Assembly: GCA_009839485.1 (NCBI GenBank) | Contig: VXPQ01000032.1 | Coordinates: 278,982 to 342,981, forward strand | Direction: 5' to 3' | Source: Bacteroidetes bacterium SB0662_bin_6 | GTDB taxonomy: Bacteria; Bacteroidota; Rhodothermia; Rhodothermales; VXPQ01 | Length of the DNA stretch: 64,000 bases | Made by a program: the position numbers and the translations under genes | The notes under the pieces: model-generated | Database searches by the model: none | Told to the model about the DNA's origin: nothing | The model's input: the letters and a program-made list of their open reading frames with translations, nothing else | Shown here: piece after piece, positions 26,868 to 36,639 of the stretch | Position numbering within the stretch: position 1 is the first letter of the stretch | Layout of the letters: the number at the start of each line of letters is the position of its first letter

Positions 26868-27530
26868 ATGAAATTTTTTGTAGACACCGCGGATCTGGAG
26901 GAAATCCGCGAGGCCGCATCCATGGGGGTACTGGACGGCGTAACCACGAACCCGTCCCTCATGAAAAAGGCGGGCAACGTCAATTTTCACGAGCACATCT
27001 ACCGCATTTGCGAACTGGTGGATGGAGATGTCTCCGCCGAAGTTACCGCCGTCGATTACGCCGGGATCATGGAGCAGGCGCGGCAACTGGCCCCCATCCA
27101 CAAAAATGTGGTGGTGAAAATCCCGCTCATTCCCGATGGGATCAAGGCATTGAAAACCTGTTCGGAAGAAGGCATCCGGACGAACTGCACGCTTTGCTTC
27201 TCGCCCACGCAGGCACTTATCGCCGCGAAGGCAGGCGCCAATTACATCAGCCCTTTCATCGGACGCCTCGATGACATTTCCTCAAATGGCATGGAGCTTA
27301 TCGACCAGGTGGTCCGGATATACAGGCAGTACGGCTTCGCCACAGAAGTGCTGGCTGCATCCATTCGGCACCCGTTGCATGTGGTCGAAGCGGCCCTCAT
27401 GGGCGCCGACGTAGCCACAATGCCGCTCGGCGTGATCAAGAAGCTGCTCCATCACCCGCTGACAGACATCGGCCTGGAGCGGTTCCTGGCCGACTGGCGG
27501 GAGTACGAAGCCGCCTCCGTCACGCCGTAA
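26868..27530 (+). CDS. Transaldolase-like protein (fructose-6-phosphate aldolase/TalC type)
   Basis: The product is 220 aa, the size of the compact TalC/Fsa subfamily. Characteristic parts are [27 protein letters not shown], the Schiff-base lysine Lys84 in [27 protein letters not shown] and SPFIGRLDD. It either transfers dihydroxyacetone in the non-oxidative pentose phosphate pathway or acts as an F6P aldolase. The two activities are hard to tell apart from sequence alone; transaldolase is more common. It is followed 12 bp later by the beta-CASP protein. Confidence 0.9.
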   Translation: MKFFVDTADLEEIREAASMGVLDGVTTNPSLMKKAGNVNFHEHIYRICELVDGDVSAEVTAVDYAGIMEQARQLAPIHKNVVVKIPLIPDGIKALKTCSEEGIRTNCTLCFSPTQALIAAKAGANYISPFIGRLDDISSNGMELIDQVVRIYRQYGFATEVLAASIRHPLHVVEAALMGADVATMPLGVIKKLLHHPLTDIGLERFLADWREYEAASVTP

Positions 27531-27542
27531 CGCCGGGCACGG

Positions 27543-28940
27543 ATGCAATTCGTTTCTCTGGGGAAAACGGAAGCCATCGGCGCCAGTTGCTATCTTGCGC
27601 TGATCGGGAATACAGGCATCCTCATCGACGCGGGAGCCGACCCCGACGAGGAAGGACCGGCCTCGTTGCCGGATTTCGACCTGATCCACAAGCGGTCCGA
27701 CTGGCATGTGGATCATGTGCTGGTTACGCATGCCCACCATGATCACATCGGCTCGCTACCGGTGCTGGTGCGGCACTTTCCGCATGTGCGCGTCCACATG
27801 ACACGCGCTACGCGCGACCTGACGGATTTTGTGCTTCCCGCTTCCGCACGGTTGCAGCGGCGCAAACTCCAGGAAGGCAATTCGATCCATGCGCCCCTGT
27901 TCAAGGAGGAAGAACTGGAAGAACACCGTTTTCTGTACGCGCCCCACGACCTCAACGCGGATTTCGACGTAACCGGCCTTCGCGGCCAATGCGAAATCAC
28001 GGCGCGCTTTTACCATGCCGGGCATGTGCTGGGCGCAGCCGGGGTCCTTTTTTCCTGGGAATCGGAAGGAGAAATCCGGCGGGCGTTTTACACGAGCGAT
28101 ACCAATCAGCATCCTCAATCCATTGTCCCGGGGGGAAATTATCCGGAGCCCCCCGTAGATATATTGATTCTCGAATCCACCCTCGGGGCGGATTCCGACG
28201 CCGAGTTGACCACACGCAAGTCCGAGGAAAAGAAATTTGCCGACGCCCTGGCGAATGTACTGGCCCGCGGCGGCACGGTGCTCATTCCTTCGTTCGCTTT
28301 CGGACGTGCGCAGGAAATCCTTGCCCTTCTTCACCGCTTCAAGGAATTGGGGCGGATTCCTTTCGATATTCCGGTCTATACGGCAGGCTCCATGCGGGCC
28401 TTTGCGGATATCTACGACCGCACCCGCTTCAACACGCCGCGCCTCGACGAGGAATTCAGGGTGTTCGACGTAGAGCAGATGCGCCTCCCCAGGAAACCGG
28501 GTTCGCTCAACAATGCATTGCAGGGTCCGGCTATTCATCTGGCGGCCAGTGGCATGATGTTCGAACGCACCACATCCAATGACCTTGCTCGGCGGCTGAT
28601 CGAGGACGAAAAGAACGCGATCTTTCTGGTAGGATTCGCCAAGGAAGATTCTCCGGCGGCCCAACTTCTGGCTGCAGCGGAGGAGGGCGACGACGCCGAG
28701 GTGCAACTCGATCGGATGAAACCGGCGCAACCCGTCCGCTGCGAAGTCCGACGGTTCCGCTTCAGCGGACACAGCCACCGGCGCGATCTCATCAAACTGG
28801 TCGAACGATTGGCGCCGAAAACCGTCGTACTCGTGCACGGCGAAACGAACGCGAGAACGTGGATGGCCGAAAACATCCGCTTTTTTTATCCGGACATACG
28901 CGTTGTGGTCCCTGAAGAAGGGACGCCGGTCGACCTGTAA
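27543..28940 (+). CDS. Beta-CASP metallo-beta-lactamase exonuclease-like protein
   Basis: The product is 465 aa. The metallo-beta-lactamase core carries VTHAHHDHIGSLP (motif 2), FYHAGHVLGAAG (motif 3) and YTSDT (motif 4). The inserted beta-CASP region shows LILESTLG, VLIPSFAFGRAQEILALLH, LAASGMMFERTT, and the C-terminal FSGHSHRRDL and VLVHGE motifs. The family covers RNA-processing nucleases such as CPSF73 and RNase J relatives. Likely a cytoplasmic RNA exo/endonuclease; no KH domain is seen. Confidence 0.88.
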   Translation: MQFVSLGKTEAIGASCYLALIGNTGILIDAGADPDEEGPASLPDFDLIHKRSDWHVDHVLVTHAHHDHIGSLPVLVRHFPHVRVHMTRATRDLTDFVLPASARLQRRKLQEGNSIHAPLFKEEELEEHRFLYAPHDLNADFDVTGLRGQCEITARFYHAGHVLGAAGVLFSWESEGEIRRAFYTSDTNQHPQSIVPGGNYPEPPVDILILESTLGADSDAELTTRKSEEKKFADALANVLARGGTVLIPSFAFGRAQEILALLHRFKELGRIPFDIPVYTAGSMRAFADIYDRTRFNTPRLDEEFRVFDVEQMRLPRKPGSLNNALQGPAIHLAASGMMFERTTSNDLARRLIEDEKNAIFLVGFAKEDSPAAQLLAAAEEGDDAEVQLDRMKPAQPVRCEVRRFRFSGHSHRRDLIKLVERLAPKTVVLVHGETNARTWMAENIRFFYPDIRVVVPEEGTPVDL

Positions 28941-28982
28941 GATTTGTTCGCAAGGACCAGGGCCTAAATGGAGGGGACACGC

Positions 28983-31865
28983 ATGAACGATGCGTTGCAG
29001 GAATTTCGGCACGCACTCGCTCCCCGTATCGCCGGCGAGCTGCTTTTCGACGAGATGTCGCGCGCACTGTATGCGACCGACGCCAGCATATATCGCATGC
29101 AGCCGCATGCCGTGCTGGTTCCGCAAACGATGGACGATGTCCAGGCGGCGATCGAGGAAGCCGCCCGTTTCGCCATGCCGATCCTGCCGCGCGGCGGGGG
29201 ATCGTCGCTGGCCGGACAGACCGTGGCGGAAGCGCTGGTCATCGACTTTACGAAGCATCTCGACCACATCCTTGAGATAGATGAAGAAGCGCGTCTGGTG
29301 CGCGTACAACCCGGCCTGGTGTTGGACCGGCTCAACACGGCCCTGCTGCCTGCCGGGCTGATGGTGGGACCGGACCCCGCCAGCAGCAACCGGGCGACGC
29401 TGGGGGGCATGGTCGGCAACAATGCGACAGGCACCCATTCCATTCTGTACGGGAATATCGTCGATCATGTGCAGGCACTGGATGTGTTTCTCGACGACGG
29501 CGCCTCCGCCCGCTTCCAGGAAACCGGCGCCGAGCGCTGGAACCAGCATATCCGCTCCAAAGGACGCGAGGGAGCCATCTACCAGGGCCTGGACCGGCTC
29601 TTGCAGGCAGGGGCGGAAACGATCCGCCGGGACACGCCCCGGCACTGGCGCCGCAACAGCGGGTACCGCCTGGAACATCTGCTCGACAAAGCGGCCCGCA
29701 ATCCGGCGCGTCTCCTGTGCGGCAGCGAGGGGACCCTCGCGATCACGAAAGAAATCGTGTTGCAGGTGGTCGAGCGTCCGAAGAGGTCGGCGCTCGGCGT
29801 GGTCCACTTCAACTCATTACGGGAAGCGCTAGAATCCGTAACGACCATTCTCGAAACAGATCCTTCGGCGGTTGAACTGTTTGACGGCATCGCCATCGAA
29901 CAAACCCGGCGCGCACCGGGCTTTGCACCCCGCCTCACGTTCATCGAGGGAAATCCGGAGGCGGTGCTCATCACGGAATACTTCGGCGACAGCGAACAGC
30001 AGCTGACCGCCCGGCTGAACGACCTGAAGCGGGTGCTCGCACGAAGCAAAGCCGGCTACGCGGTCGTGCCGGCCCGCACGCCGGAAGAGATCGCCAATGT
30101 GTGGGCCGTGCGCAAGGAGGGTCTTGGCCTGATCATGGGGGTCGAAGGCGAACACAAGCCCATCGCCTTCATCGAGGACGCGTCCGTGCCGGTCGAGCAT
30201 CTGGCGGAGTACGTGGCAGCGCTCATGCTGCTTCTGAAAGACACCCGAACCGTTCTGTACGCCCACGCCTCCGCCGGCACTCTGCACATCCGTCCGTTCA
30301 TCAATACGAAGGACGCGGAAGACGTGGCGAAGATGCACGACATTGCGCAGGGATCGATGGAACTCGTGCGGCGGTTCGGCGGAACGGTCTCGTCCGAGCA
30401 TGGCGACGGACTGGCCCGCAGCGAATTTCTCGAACCGCTCCTCGGATCGGAACTGTACCGCGTCTACGAGGAAACGAAAAATCTCTTCGATCCGCGCGGC
30501 CTGCTCAATCCGGGCAAGATCGTCGGGGCGCCCCCCATGACCGAAAACCTGCGAATGGGGCCGGAATACGAAACGCTTCCGATCATGGAACAGCTGGATT
30601 TTTCCGACCAGGGCGGGTTTGCCCGATCCATCGAGTTGTGCAACGGCAGCGGAGCGTGCCGCAAACTCGACACCGGCACCATGTGCCCCCCGTTCATGGT
30701 AACGCGAAACGAGGAGGACAATACGCGGGGACGGGCCAATGCACTGCGCGAGGCATTATCGGGCGGGCTTCCCCGGGAAGCGCTGACCGGAAAACGCATG
30801 TATGAGGTGATGGACTTATGCATTCAGTGCAAAGGATGCAAAACGGAATGCCCCTCGAACGTGGATATGGCCCGGATCAAGTCCGAGTGGCTCGGCATGT
30901 ACTGGCAAAAACATGCTCCGTCGCTGCGTACGCGGCTTCTTGCGCACATGCCGCTGATGGCGCGGCGCATGAATGGAAGCGCAGCGCGCCTCGTCAACGG
31001 GTTGAACAGGCAGCGGGGCATCCGGCGGCTCCTCGAACGCACCATGGGGCTATCCCCGCATCGCACGCTGCCTTCCTTCGCCGCCGAGCCCTTTACGAAA
31101 CGGTTTGCGAAACAGGAGACGAAAAACGCTCCTGCGGACGGCCCGCTCGTGCTTCTTTTCGTCGATACGTTCAATAACTGGAATCATCCCGAGACGGCGC
31201 AAGCGGCAGCGGAATTTCTGCGCCGCGCCGGCTTCGCCGTACGCGTCGCATCGGAAACGCTCTGCTGCGGACGCCCCCTGTTCACCAAGGGCTTCCTGAA
31301 GGAAGCGCGCAAACAGGTCCGGCAGGCCGTGGACGCCCTGTATCCATGGGCCGAACAGGGTATCCCCGTGGTCGGACTCGAACCGAGTTGTATCCTTACG
31401 TTCCGCGACGAAGCCCGGGCGCTCCTGCCCGGAGATGCCCGCGTAGACACCCTCGCCGGGCAAGTGTTTACCTTCGAGGAATTCGTAATCGGGAAGGCGG
31501 ATTCTTTTACCGGAGCGGTGCAATGGACCGACGAAACCCGCGACGTGCTTCTGCACGAGCATTGCCACCAGAAGGCGCTTGCGGGAACGGCCGCAACCAC
31601 GGCATGCCTTGGCCTGCCGCCGAACTACAAGGTGCACACCGTCGATTCAGGATGCTGCGGGATGGCCGGCGCATTCGGCTACGAGGCGGAACACTACGAT
31701 CTGTCCATCGCCATGGCGGAGCGGCGTCTTGCGCCGGCTGTCCGGAAAACGCCGGAGGATACGCTGATCGCCGCTGCCGGCACATCGTGCCGCACCCAGA
31801 TTTTCGATACTACAGGGCGAAAGACATTCCACCCGGCGGAAATTCTGCTGGATGCGCTCCGGTAA
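28983..31865 (+). CDS. FAD-linked oxidase fused to Fe-S/CCG subunit (GlcD-GlcF fusion)
   Basis: The product is 960 aa. The N-terminal half is a VAO-type FAD-binding domain (RGGGSSLAGQT; GPDPASSNRATLGGMVGNNATG) with a FAD-oxidase C domain ending in LFDPRGLLNPGKIVG. A ferredoxin-like region follows with LCNGSGAC/MCPP and CIQCKGCKTECP. The last third has two CCG-type motifs (LCCGRPLF and DSGCCGMAGAFG) as in GlcF/HdrD. It probably oxidises a 2-hydroxyacid such as D-lactate or glycolate at the inner membrane and reduces quinone. GGAGGGG precedes the ATG at 28983 at suitable spacing, favouring it over ATG 28968. It converges tail to tail with the M1 peptidase gene, 4 bp apart. Confidence 0.92.
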   Translation: MNDALQEFRHALAPRIAGELLFDEMSRALYATDASIYRMQPHAVLVPQTMDDVQAAIEEAARFAMPILPRGGGSSLAGQTVAEALVIDFTKHLDHILEIDEEARLVRVQPGLVLDRLNTALLPAGLMVGPDPASSNRATLGGMVGNNATGTHSILYGNIVDHVQALDVFLDDGASARFQETGAERWNQHIRSKGREGAIYQGLDRLLQAGAETIRRDTPRHWRRNSGYRLEHLLDKAARNPARLLCGSEGTLAITKEIVLQVVERPKRSALGVVHFNSLREALESVTTILETDPSAVELFDGIAIEQTRRAPGFAPRLTFIEGNPEAVLITEYFGDSEQQLTARLNDLKRVLARSKAGYAVVPARTPEEIANVWAVRKEGLGLIMGVEGEHKPIAFIEDASVPVEHLAEYVAALMLLLKDTRTVLYAHASAGTLHIRPFINTKDAEDVAKMHDIAQGSMELVRRFGGTVSSEHGDGLARSEFLEPLLGSELYRVYEETKNLFDPRGLLNPGKIVGAPPMTENLRMGPEYETLPIMEQLDFSDQGGFARSIELCNGSGACRKLDTGTMCPPFMVTRNEEDNTRGRANALREALSGGLPREALTGKRMYEVMDLCIQCKGCKTECPSNVDMARIKSEWLGMYWQKHAPSLRTRLLAHMPLMARRMNGSAARLVNGLNRQRGIRRLLERTMGLSPHRTLPSFAAEPFTKRFAKQETKNAPADGPLVLLFVDTFNNWNHPETAQAAAEFLRRAGFAVRVASETLCCGRPLFTKGFLKEARKQVRQAVDALYPWAEQGIPVVGLEPSCILTFRDEARALLPGDARVDTLAGQVFTFEEFVIGKADSFTGAVQWTDETRDVLLHEHCHQKALAGTAATTACLGLPPNYKVHTVDSGCCGMAGAFGYEAEHYDLSIAMAERRLAPAVRKTPEDTLIAAAGTSCRTQIFDTTGRKTFHPAEILLDALR

Positions 31866-31869
31866 GGAG

Positions 31870-33876
31870 TCAATCGGCCTCTTCGTCCCGGAGCCAGTTA
31901 TTGTTTGAAATATCCACGTCCGGCAACAGGTTTTCCGGATCGATGACGACGCGCACCACAGGGCTGTCCGTGGCAAGCGTAAAAGAAGCGGTGGTCGCGC
32001 CATTCAGCCAGGACGTAACGGGAATCCGCCTCCCGATCACTTCGCCGGACTCCAACTCGATACCGAGGAAAACCGGCATAGGCGCCAGTCCGTTGTCACG
32101 CACCGTAATGGTCGTTTCGCCCCCCTCTATCTGCACTGCTTCAATAGCCTGGTCAAGCGTCCAGGTTTCGTAATACCATGGCCGCCAGAACCAGTCCAGA
32201 TCGCGCCCGGAAACCCACTCGAACGTATTGAAAAGGTCCCACGGGTACGGATGCTTGTACGCCCAGTCGGCGATGAACGCCCGGGTGGCTTCGTAAAACA
32301 CCTCGTCACCCAGCACCGCGCGCAAGGCGGCCAGCATCGTGGCAGGCTTCATGTAGGAAGCGATCGTAAAAGCAAGCGGCGTGGCGTGATAGCCGGAATG
32401 CCGCATGATCGCTCCCTCGATACGCTGCCGGGCTACCGTGGTGTAAATCTGCTGATCGGGGAGATAATGGTTGAGGCCCGGGTGATAGTCCATACGGGCA
32501 TCGTTCTCGTGGAAGGTCGTGAATCCCTCGTCTATCCAGCTGAATTGCCGCTCGTTCGTACTCACGATCATCGGAATCCACATATGGGCCAACTCATGCG
32601 CCGTGACGTTGTACAATGCACTGTCGCCGCGCGCGTTGTAATCCCCCATCAGCGTCATCATCGGATATTCCATCCCTCCGCCGATGATCTCCGCGCCTTC
32701 CACGGCAGTCATGTGCGGCCACGGATAGGCAAAGCCGGTATTCGCGGAGTGATACCGGATCGCATGCTGCTGATATTCCGTCACGTTCGCCCAAAGCGGC
32801 GCCTCTTCCCGATAGAACGTGTTGATCCTTGTAAAGTCCTCTTCCCCATCCCCGTCACGGTCCCCGACGGATGTGCGGCCTGCCTCCCAGATAGACTGCT
32901 TTGTCGCGCTGAACGCGGCATCGCGGACGTTTTCAGCCACAAAACGCCACCGCAGCAAACCATCGTCGGTCATGGCCGTACCCGCCTCGCCGAAATCTTC
33001 CGGCCCGATTACCTGCAGGACGCTATCGCTCTCCCATGCCGCATGCGCACGATTGAGGATGTGCGGCGCCAGCACCTCCTCAGGGTTCTGCAATTCGCCG
33101 GTCGAAGCCACGATCCACCCTTCGGGAATCTCGACCGTGATGTCGTAATCGGCGAAACCGTGGTAAAATTCGGATATGCCCGTAAACGCCTCGGTGTGCC
33201 AACCCGCCACATCGTCGTACACAGCCATGGTCGGATACCAGTAGGCGAGAAAGAGCAGATTATCCCGATCGCGCCCCAGGCGTCCTCCGGCGCCGACGCG
33301 CGGAATATCGAAGCGCCATTCGATATCGATCGTCACGGTTTCTCCCGGCGCCATCGGCTGCGGCAGCGTCAGAATCATATTGGTCCCGCTGATCCGGTAA
33401 TGCGGTCCTTCGGAAAAGGGATCGAACGGCAGTTCTTCTCCCTGTACGACCACGCGCCGGACAAGCATGCCCCCGGTGACCTCCGCCGCTTCGGCGCGGC
33501 GCACTCCGGGCAAATGAAAATTCTGCGTGATCTCCATGTAGAGCTGGGCAAGCGTGGCAGGCGAATGGTTCGTGTAGGTGATCGTGCCGCTCCCGTCAAG
33601 CACGCCGGACAGGGGAAAAACGCGGGCGTTCAACACATAGTCCGTCTCCTGCACCCAGTGATTCAGGCCGGGTTCTCCGGTAGGGGAACGCGTTCCCTGA
33701 AGAACAGCCTGCTGATAATTGATGGGAGGCGTAATCTCCCAGGGGATGGGCCGATTCGCCACCTGCTCGATATGGGTCGTTTGCGCCACCCCGGCAAGGT
33801 TGGGCGCCGCGCACCCTGCAAGAAACATGATACCGGCTGCCGCAAAAAATGGAGCGAATGAGAAGCGATAGGGCAT
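31870..33876 (-). CDS. M1-family zinc aminopeptidase-like lipoprotein
   Basis: The product is 668 aa. The leader ends in a lipobox (GIMFLAGC), so a periplasm-facing lipoprotein is expected. The gluzincin site is VTAHELAHMW, with the third zinc ligand Glu in SWIDEGFTTFHEND. The exopeptidase motif appears as GGGMEYP in place of GAMEN. The N-terminal beta domain contains AQLYMEITQNFH. It may remove N-terminal residues from imported peptides. It is 56 bp downstream of the S41 protease on the same strand, so both probably belong to one envelope-proteolysis operon. Confidence 0.9.
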   Translation of the reverse strand: MPYRFSFAPFFAAAGIMFLAGCAAPNLAGVAQTTHIEQVANRPIPWEITPPINYQQAVLQGTRSPTGEPGLNHWVQETDYVLNARVFPLSGVLDGSGTITYTNHSPATLAQLYMEITQNFHLPGVRRAEAAEVTGGMLVRRVVVQGEELPFDPFSEGPHYRISGTNMILTLPQPMAPGETVTIDIEWRFDIPRVGAGGRLGRDRDNLLFLAYWYPTMAVYDDVAGWHTEAFTGISEFYHGFADYDITVEIPEGWIVASTGELQNPEEVLAPHILNRAHAAWESDSVLQVIGPEDFGEAGTAMTDDGLLRWRFVAENVRDAAFSATKQSIWEAGRTSVGDRDGDGEEDFTRINTFYREEAPLWANVTEYQQHAIRYHSANTGFAYPWPHMTAVEGAEIIGGGMEYPMMTLMGDYNARGDSALYNVTAHELAHMWIPMIVSTNERQFSWIDEGFTTFHENDARMDYHPGLNHYLPDQQIYTTVARQRIEGAIMRHSGYHATPLAFTIASYMKPATMLAALRAVLGDEVFYEATRAFIADWAYKHPYPWDLFNTFEWVSGRDLDWFWRPWYYETWTLDQAIEAVQIEGGETTITVRDNGLAPMPVFLGIELESGEVIGRRIPVTSWLNGATTASFTLATDSPVVRVVIDPENLLPDVDISNNNWLRDEEAD

Positions 33877-33932
33877 AAAACGCGCTCCGGCGGCAGGTTG
33901 TATGGAACCGGGGAATGGGGAAATGAAGAACG

Positions 33933-35648
33933 CTATCGCCGATTTGCCGGACGATCGGTTTCCGGCGGGGGCGATTCCTGCCAGGACGCAAGTCCTTCGG
34001 CAAGGCCCCACAAGCCCAGCGCCGCCCTCAGTTCCGGATCGATTTCCTTATAGACGCCATACCACGCCTTGTACCCGAAAAGCTCCTGGGCGATACGTCC
34101 GCGCAGATACACCTCCAGTGTCTCGCGATGCGTATGCAATGCGTCCGCCGTAACCCCCCGCGTGCTGTCCGCTTCTTCGGAAGCCTCCGTCGGCGAATCA
34201 TCGGTATCGGTGGCGTGCGCTACAAAAGCCGCCCAGAGTTCTTCGGACACATCGAACGCGGAGGCGAATTCCGCTTCCCGGTCACGCCATCTTTCCCGTA
34301 CGGGCTGTTCGTTTTGCCGGAACCACTGCCGGGCAAAACTCCTTGCGAAACCACGTCCCAGTACCGCGCGCAGGGCCGGCGTGGTATCCGGCTTCACAAT
34401 GTAATCGGGAAGAATGCCGCCCCCGCCGAACACGTCGCGGCCATGAGCGGTTTTGAAACGCAGCGAATCGGGGATGCTGTCCGAATACTCGCCGGGACGA
34501 TAGGTCGCCTGCTCCAGCGAAGAAAACTTCTCTTCGTAATAATCTTCCTGGTCGCCGTCCTTGTACGGGGTCTGGATGAGTCGCCCTGAAGGCGTGTAAT
34601 AGCGCGCGACCGTCATTTGGAGAATACTCTGGTCGGGCAGGGAAAACTGGTGTTGAACGAGTCCCTTGCCGAACGTGCGTTGCCCCACGATGAGTGCGCG
34701 GTCATGATCCTGCAGGGCGCCGGCCACGATTTCGCTGGCCGAGGCCGAGTAGGCGTTCACCAGTACGATAACCGGTTCCTTTTCGAGAATGCCGGTGCGC
34801 CGCGTCCGGTAGGTACTGGTGGTTTCCGGCCGCCGGCCCCGGGTATAGACCACGGTCTTGCGCCCGGGCACCATCTCGTCGACAATCTTTATGGCCTCGC
34901 TCATATACCCGCCGGTATTGGACCGGAGGTCCAGCACCAGCCGCTCCATGCCCTCATCTTTCAACGCCCGCACATGCTCTATGAACTCGTTGTAGGTCTC
35001 CTGGGAAAAACGCGACACGCGAAGGTATCCCGTCACGGTATCCACCATGTACGAGGCATCCACCGTGTACAGCGGAATCGCATCCCGCGTAAGCGTGAAT
35101 TCCAGCGGCGCACGGGTTCCATGCCGCTGGATAGTGACCTCTACCTGCGTTCCGATCTCTCCCTTCAACTTCGAGGTAACCTCGTCTTCCGACAGGCCCA
35201 CCGCCGTGGAATCGTCAATGCGGATAATGCGGTCTCCAGCCATCAAACCGGCCCTTTCGCTGGGGCCGTCCCCGATGACCGACATCACCCGTACCGTGTC
35301 GTCACTCAGATCCTCGTCGTTACGGGAAATTTCAAACCAGATACCGATACCGCCGAACGAGCCCTGAAACCGCTCCTGCATATCCTGCGCATCTTCGGCG
35401 GAAACATAGACGGAATGCGGATCCAGTTCGTCCAGCATGCTCGTAATGGCTTCTTCCGCCAGGGTCGCCGCGTCGACAGGTTCGACATACTGCTTGTTGA
35501 TGAGCAGAAACGCCTCTTCGAGTTTGCGAAGTTGCGCCATGGTGTCCTCCCCGATACGTACGGAACTGATCGTGAGCCCGAGAAGCACGCCCGCCAGAAG
35601 AAGGGCCGCAACGGGAAAAATCCGAAATCGTTTTGGGGAAACGGACAT
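33933..35648 (-). CDS. S41-family C-terminal processing peptidase
   Basis: The product is 571 aa with an N-terminal signal anchor (FPVAALLLAGVLLGLTI). A helical N-terminal part (LRKLEEAFLLINKQYVEPV) precedes a PDZ domain at about residues 95-190 (GIGIWFEI, GPSERAGLMAGDRIIRID). The serine/lysine dyad follows: Ser303 in NAYSASASEIVAGAL and Lys328 in RTFGKGLVQ. The C-terminal 150 residues are charged. It is like CtpA and cuts periplasmic proteins from their C-termini. The start at 35648 is chosen because the upstream extension to 35723 lacks a leader. An MITE-like element at 35780 lies upstream. Confidence 0.93.
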   Translation of the reverse strand: MSVSPKRFRIFPVAALLLAGVLLGLTISSVRIGEDTMAQLRKLEEAFLLINKQYVEPVDAATLAEEAITSMLDELDPHSVYVSAEDAQDMQERFQGSFGGIGIWFEISRNDEDLSDDTVRVMSVIGDGPSERAGLMAGDRIIRIDDSTAVGLSEDEVTSKLKGEIGTQVEVTIQRHGTRAPLEFTLTRDAIPLYTVDASYMVDTVTGYLRVSRFSQETYNEFIEHVRALKDEGMERLVLDLRSNTGGYMSEAIKIVDEMVPGRKTVVYTRGRRPETTSTYRTRRTGILEKEPVIVLVNAYSASASEIVAGALQDHDRALIVGQRTFGKGLVQHQFSLPDQSILQMTVARYYTPSGRLIQTPYKDGDQEDYYEEKFSSLEQATYRPGEYSDSIPDSLRFKTAHGRDVFGGGGILPDYIVKPDTTPALRAVLGRGFARSFARQWFRQNEQPVRERWRDREAEFASAFDVSEELWAAFVAHATDTDDSPTEASEEADSTRGVTADALHTHRETLEVYLRGRIAQELFGYKAWYGVYKEIDPELRAALGLWGLAEGLASWQESPPPETDRPANRR

Positions 35649-35779
35649 AATGTCAAGCGTGCTGCGACAAGGCACTTCGCCTCGAATATACCCTGTACGA
35701 GACCATTTTCGTAAAGTGCCCATTCGGGCGGGAATAATTTATCATCGCAACTCCGACGGCGCCTTGTCGTACCTTTTTT

Positions 35780-35968
35780 AGGATACTCTGATCAAAACCG
35801 CTTCGATCAGCGCTTCACGTTCGTGCGTGAAGCGCCCTTCGGGAGACTGCGAGAAGCACGCTGACTGCGTCATTCCTCATTATGTGGGACCTGCCACATT
35901 GCTTCGTCATTTCTTGACAACGCACTTCTCGCAGCCTCTGAACTTTGCGGACTTAATCAGAGTATCCT
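35780..35968. repeat. 189-bp MITE-like element with terminal inverted repeats AGGATACTCTGAT
   Basis: The left end 35780-35792 is AGGATACTCTGAT and the right end 35956-35968 is its exact reverse complement. Inside, 35810-35835 is a perfect hairpin (GCGCTTCACG-TTCGTG-CGTGAAGCGC). The inner arms CTGCGAGAAG and CTTCTCGCAG enclose ATGTGG-GACCTG-CCACAT. No coding frame is seen. It occupies about half of the 383-bp gap between the S41 peptidase and lemA. Related ends occur at 5677, 26751 and 53540. Confidence 0.78.
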
Positions 35969-36031
35969 ATATCGCAGGAACACTCCGGCGTGCCTGCACT
36001 CTTTCCTTACCGATCATTAATTCGCAGTGCG

Positions 36032-36634
36032 ATGCGCAGCAAAGGAACGATTGCCCTTCTTCTTGTTCTTCTTATCGTGCTCTTCGGCGGATGCATGGGA
36101 TGCAATGCATACAATGGCATGGTCGAGAGCGAAGAGATCGTCGAGCAATCCTGGGCAAATGTCGAAACGCAGTACCAGCGACGCGCCGACCTGATTCCCA
36201 ATCTGGTCAGCACCGTACGCGGGGCCGCCGACTTCGAGCAGGAAACGCTCCAGGCGGTAACGCAGGCGCGGGCCGAGGCCACTTCGATCCGGCTGACCGT
36301 GGACGATCTGGAAGACCCCGCCCGCCTGCGCGAGTTCGAAGCCGCGCAAAGCCGACTGGGCGGCGCGCTGGGCCGACTGCTTGCCGTTTCCGAGAATTAT
36401 CCACAACTGCGCGCCACGGAATCTTTCCGGGATCTGCAGGCACAACTCGAAGGGACGGAGAACCGGATTAACGTGGCCCGGCGCGATTACAACGACTCGG
36501 TGCGCCGCTACAACACACAGGTACGCCGCTTTCCCGGCGCTGTGTTCGCCTCCATTTTCGGCTTCGGACGACGTACTCCCTTTGAGGCGGAAGCAGGAGC
36601 CGAAGAAGCGCCCACCGTCGACTTTTCCTCCTGA
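36032..36634 (+). CDS. lemA: LemA family protein
   Basis: The product is 200 aa. A single N-terminal membrane segment (GTIALLLVLLIVLFGGCMGCNAYN) is followed by the LemA signature SEEIVEQSWANVETQYQRRADLIPNLVSTVRG, then long helices and RINVARRDYNDSVRRYNTQVRRFPG and FGFGRRTPFEAEAGAEEAP. LemA proteins form a membrane-anchored four-helix bundle of unclear function. It is 5 bp upstream of the TPM gene, the usual LemA-TPM pairing. The ATG at 36032 places the membrane helix at the N-terminus. Confidence 0.94.
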   Translation: MRSKGTIALLLVLLIVLFGGCMGCNAYNGMVESEEIVEQSWANVETQYQRRADLIPNLVSTVRGAADFEQETLQAVTQARAEATSIRLTVDDLEDPARLREFEAAQSRLGGALGRLLAVSENYPQLRATESFRDLQAQLEGTENRINVARRDYNDSVRRYNTQVRRFPGAVFASIFGFGRRTPFEAEAGAEEAPTVDFSS

Positions 36635-36639
36635 ACCGG

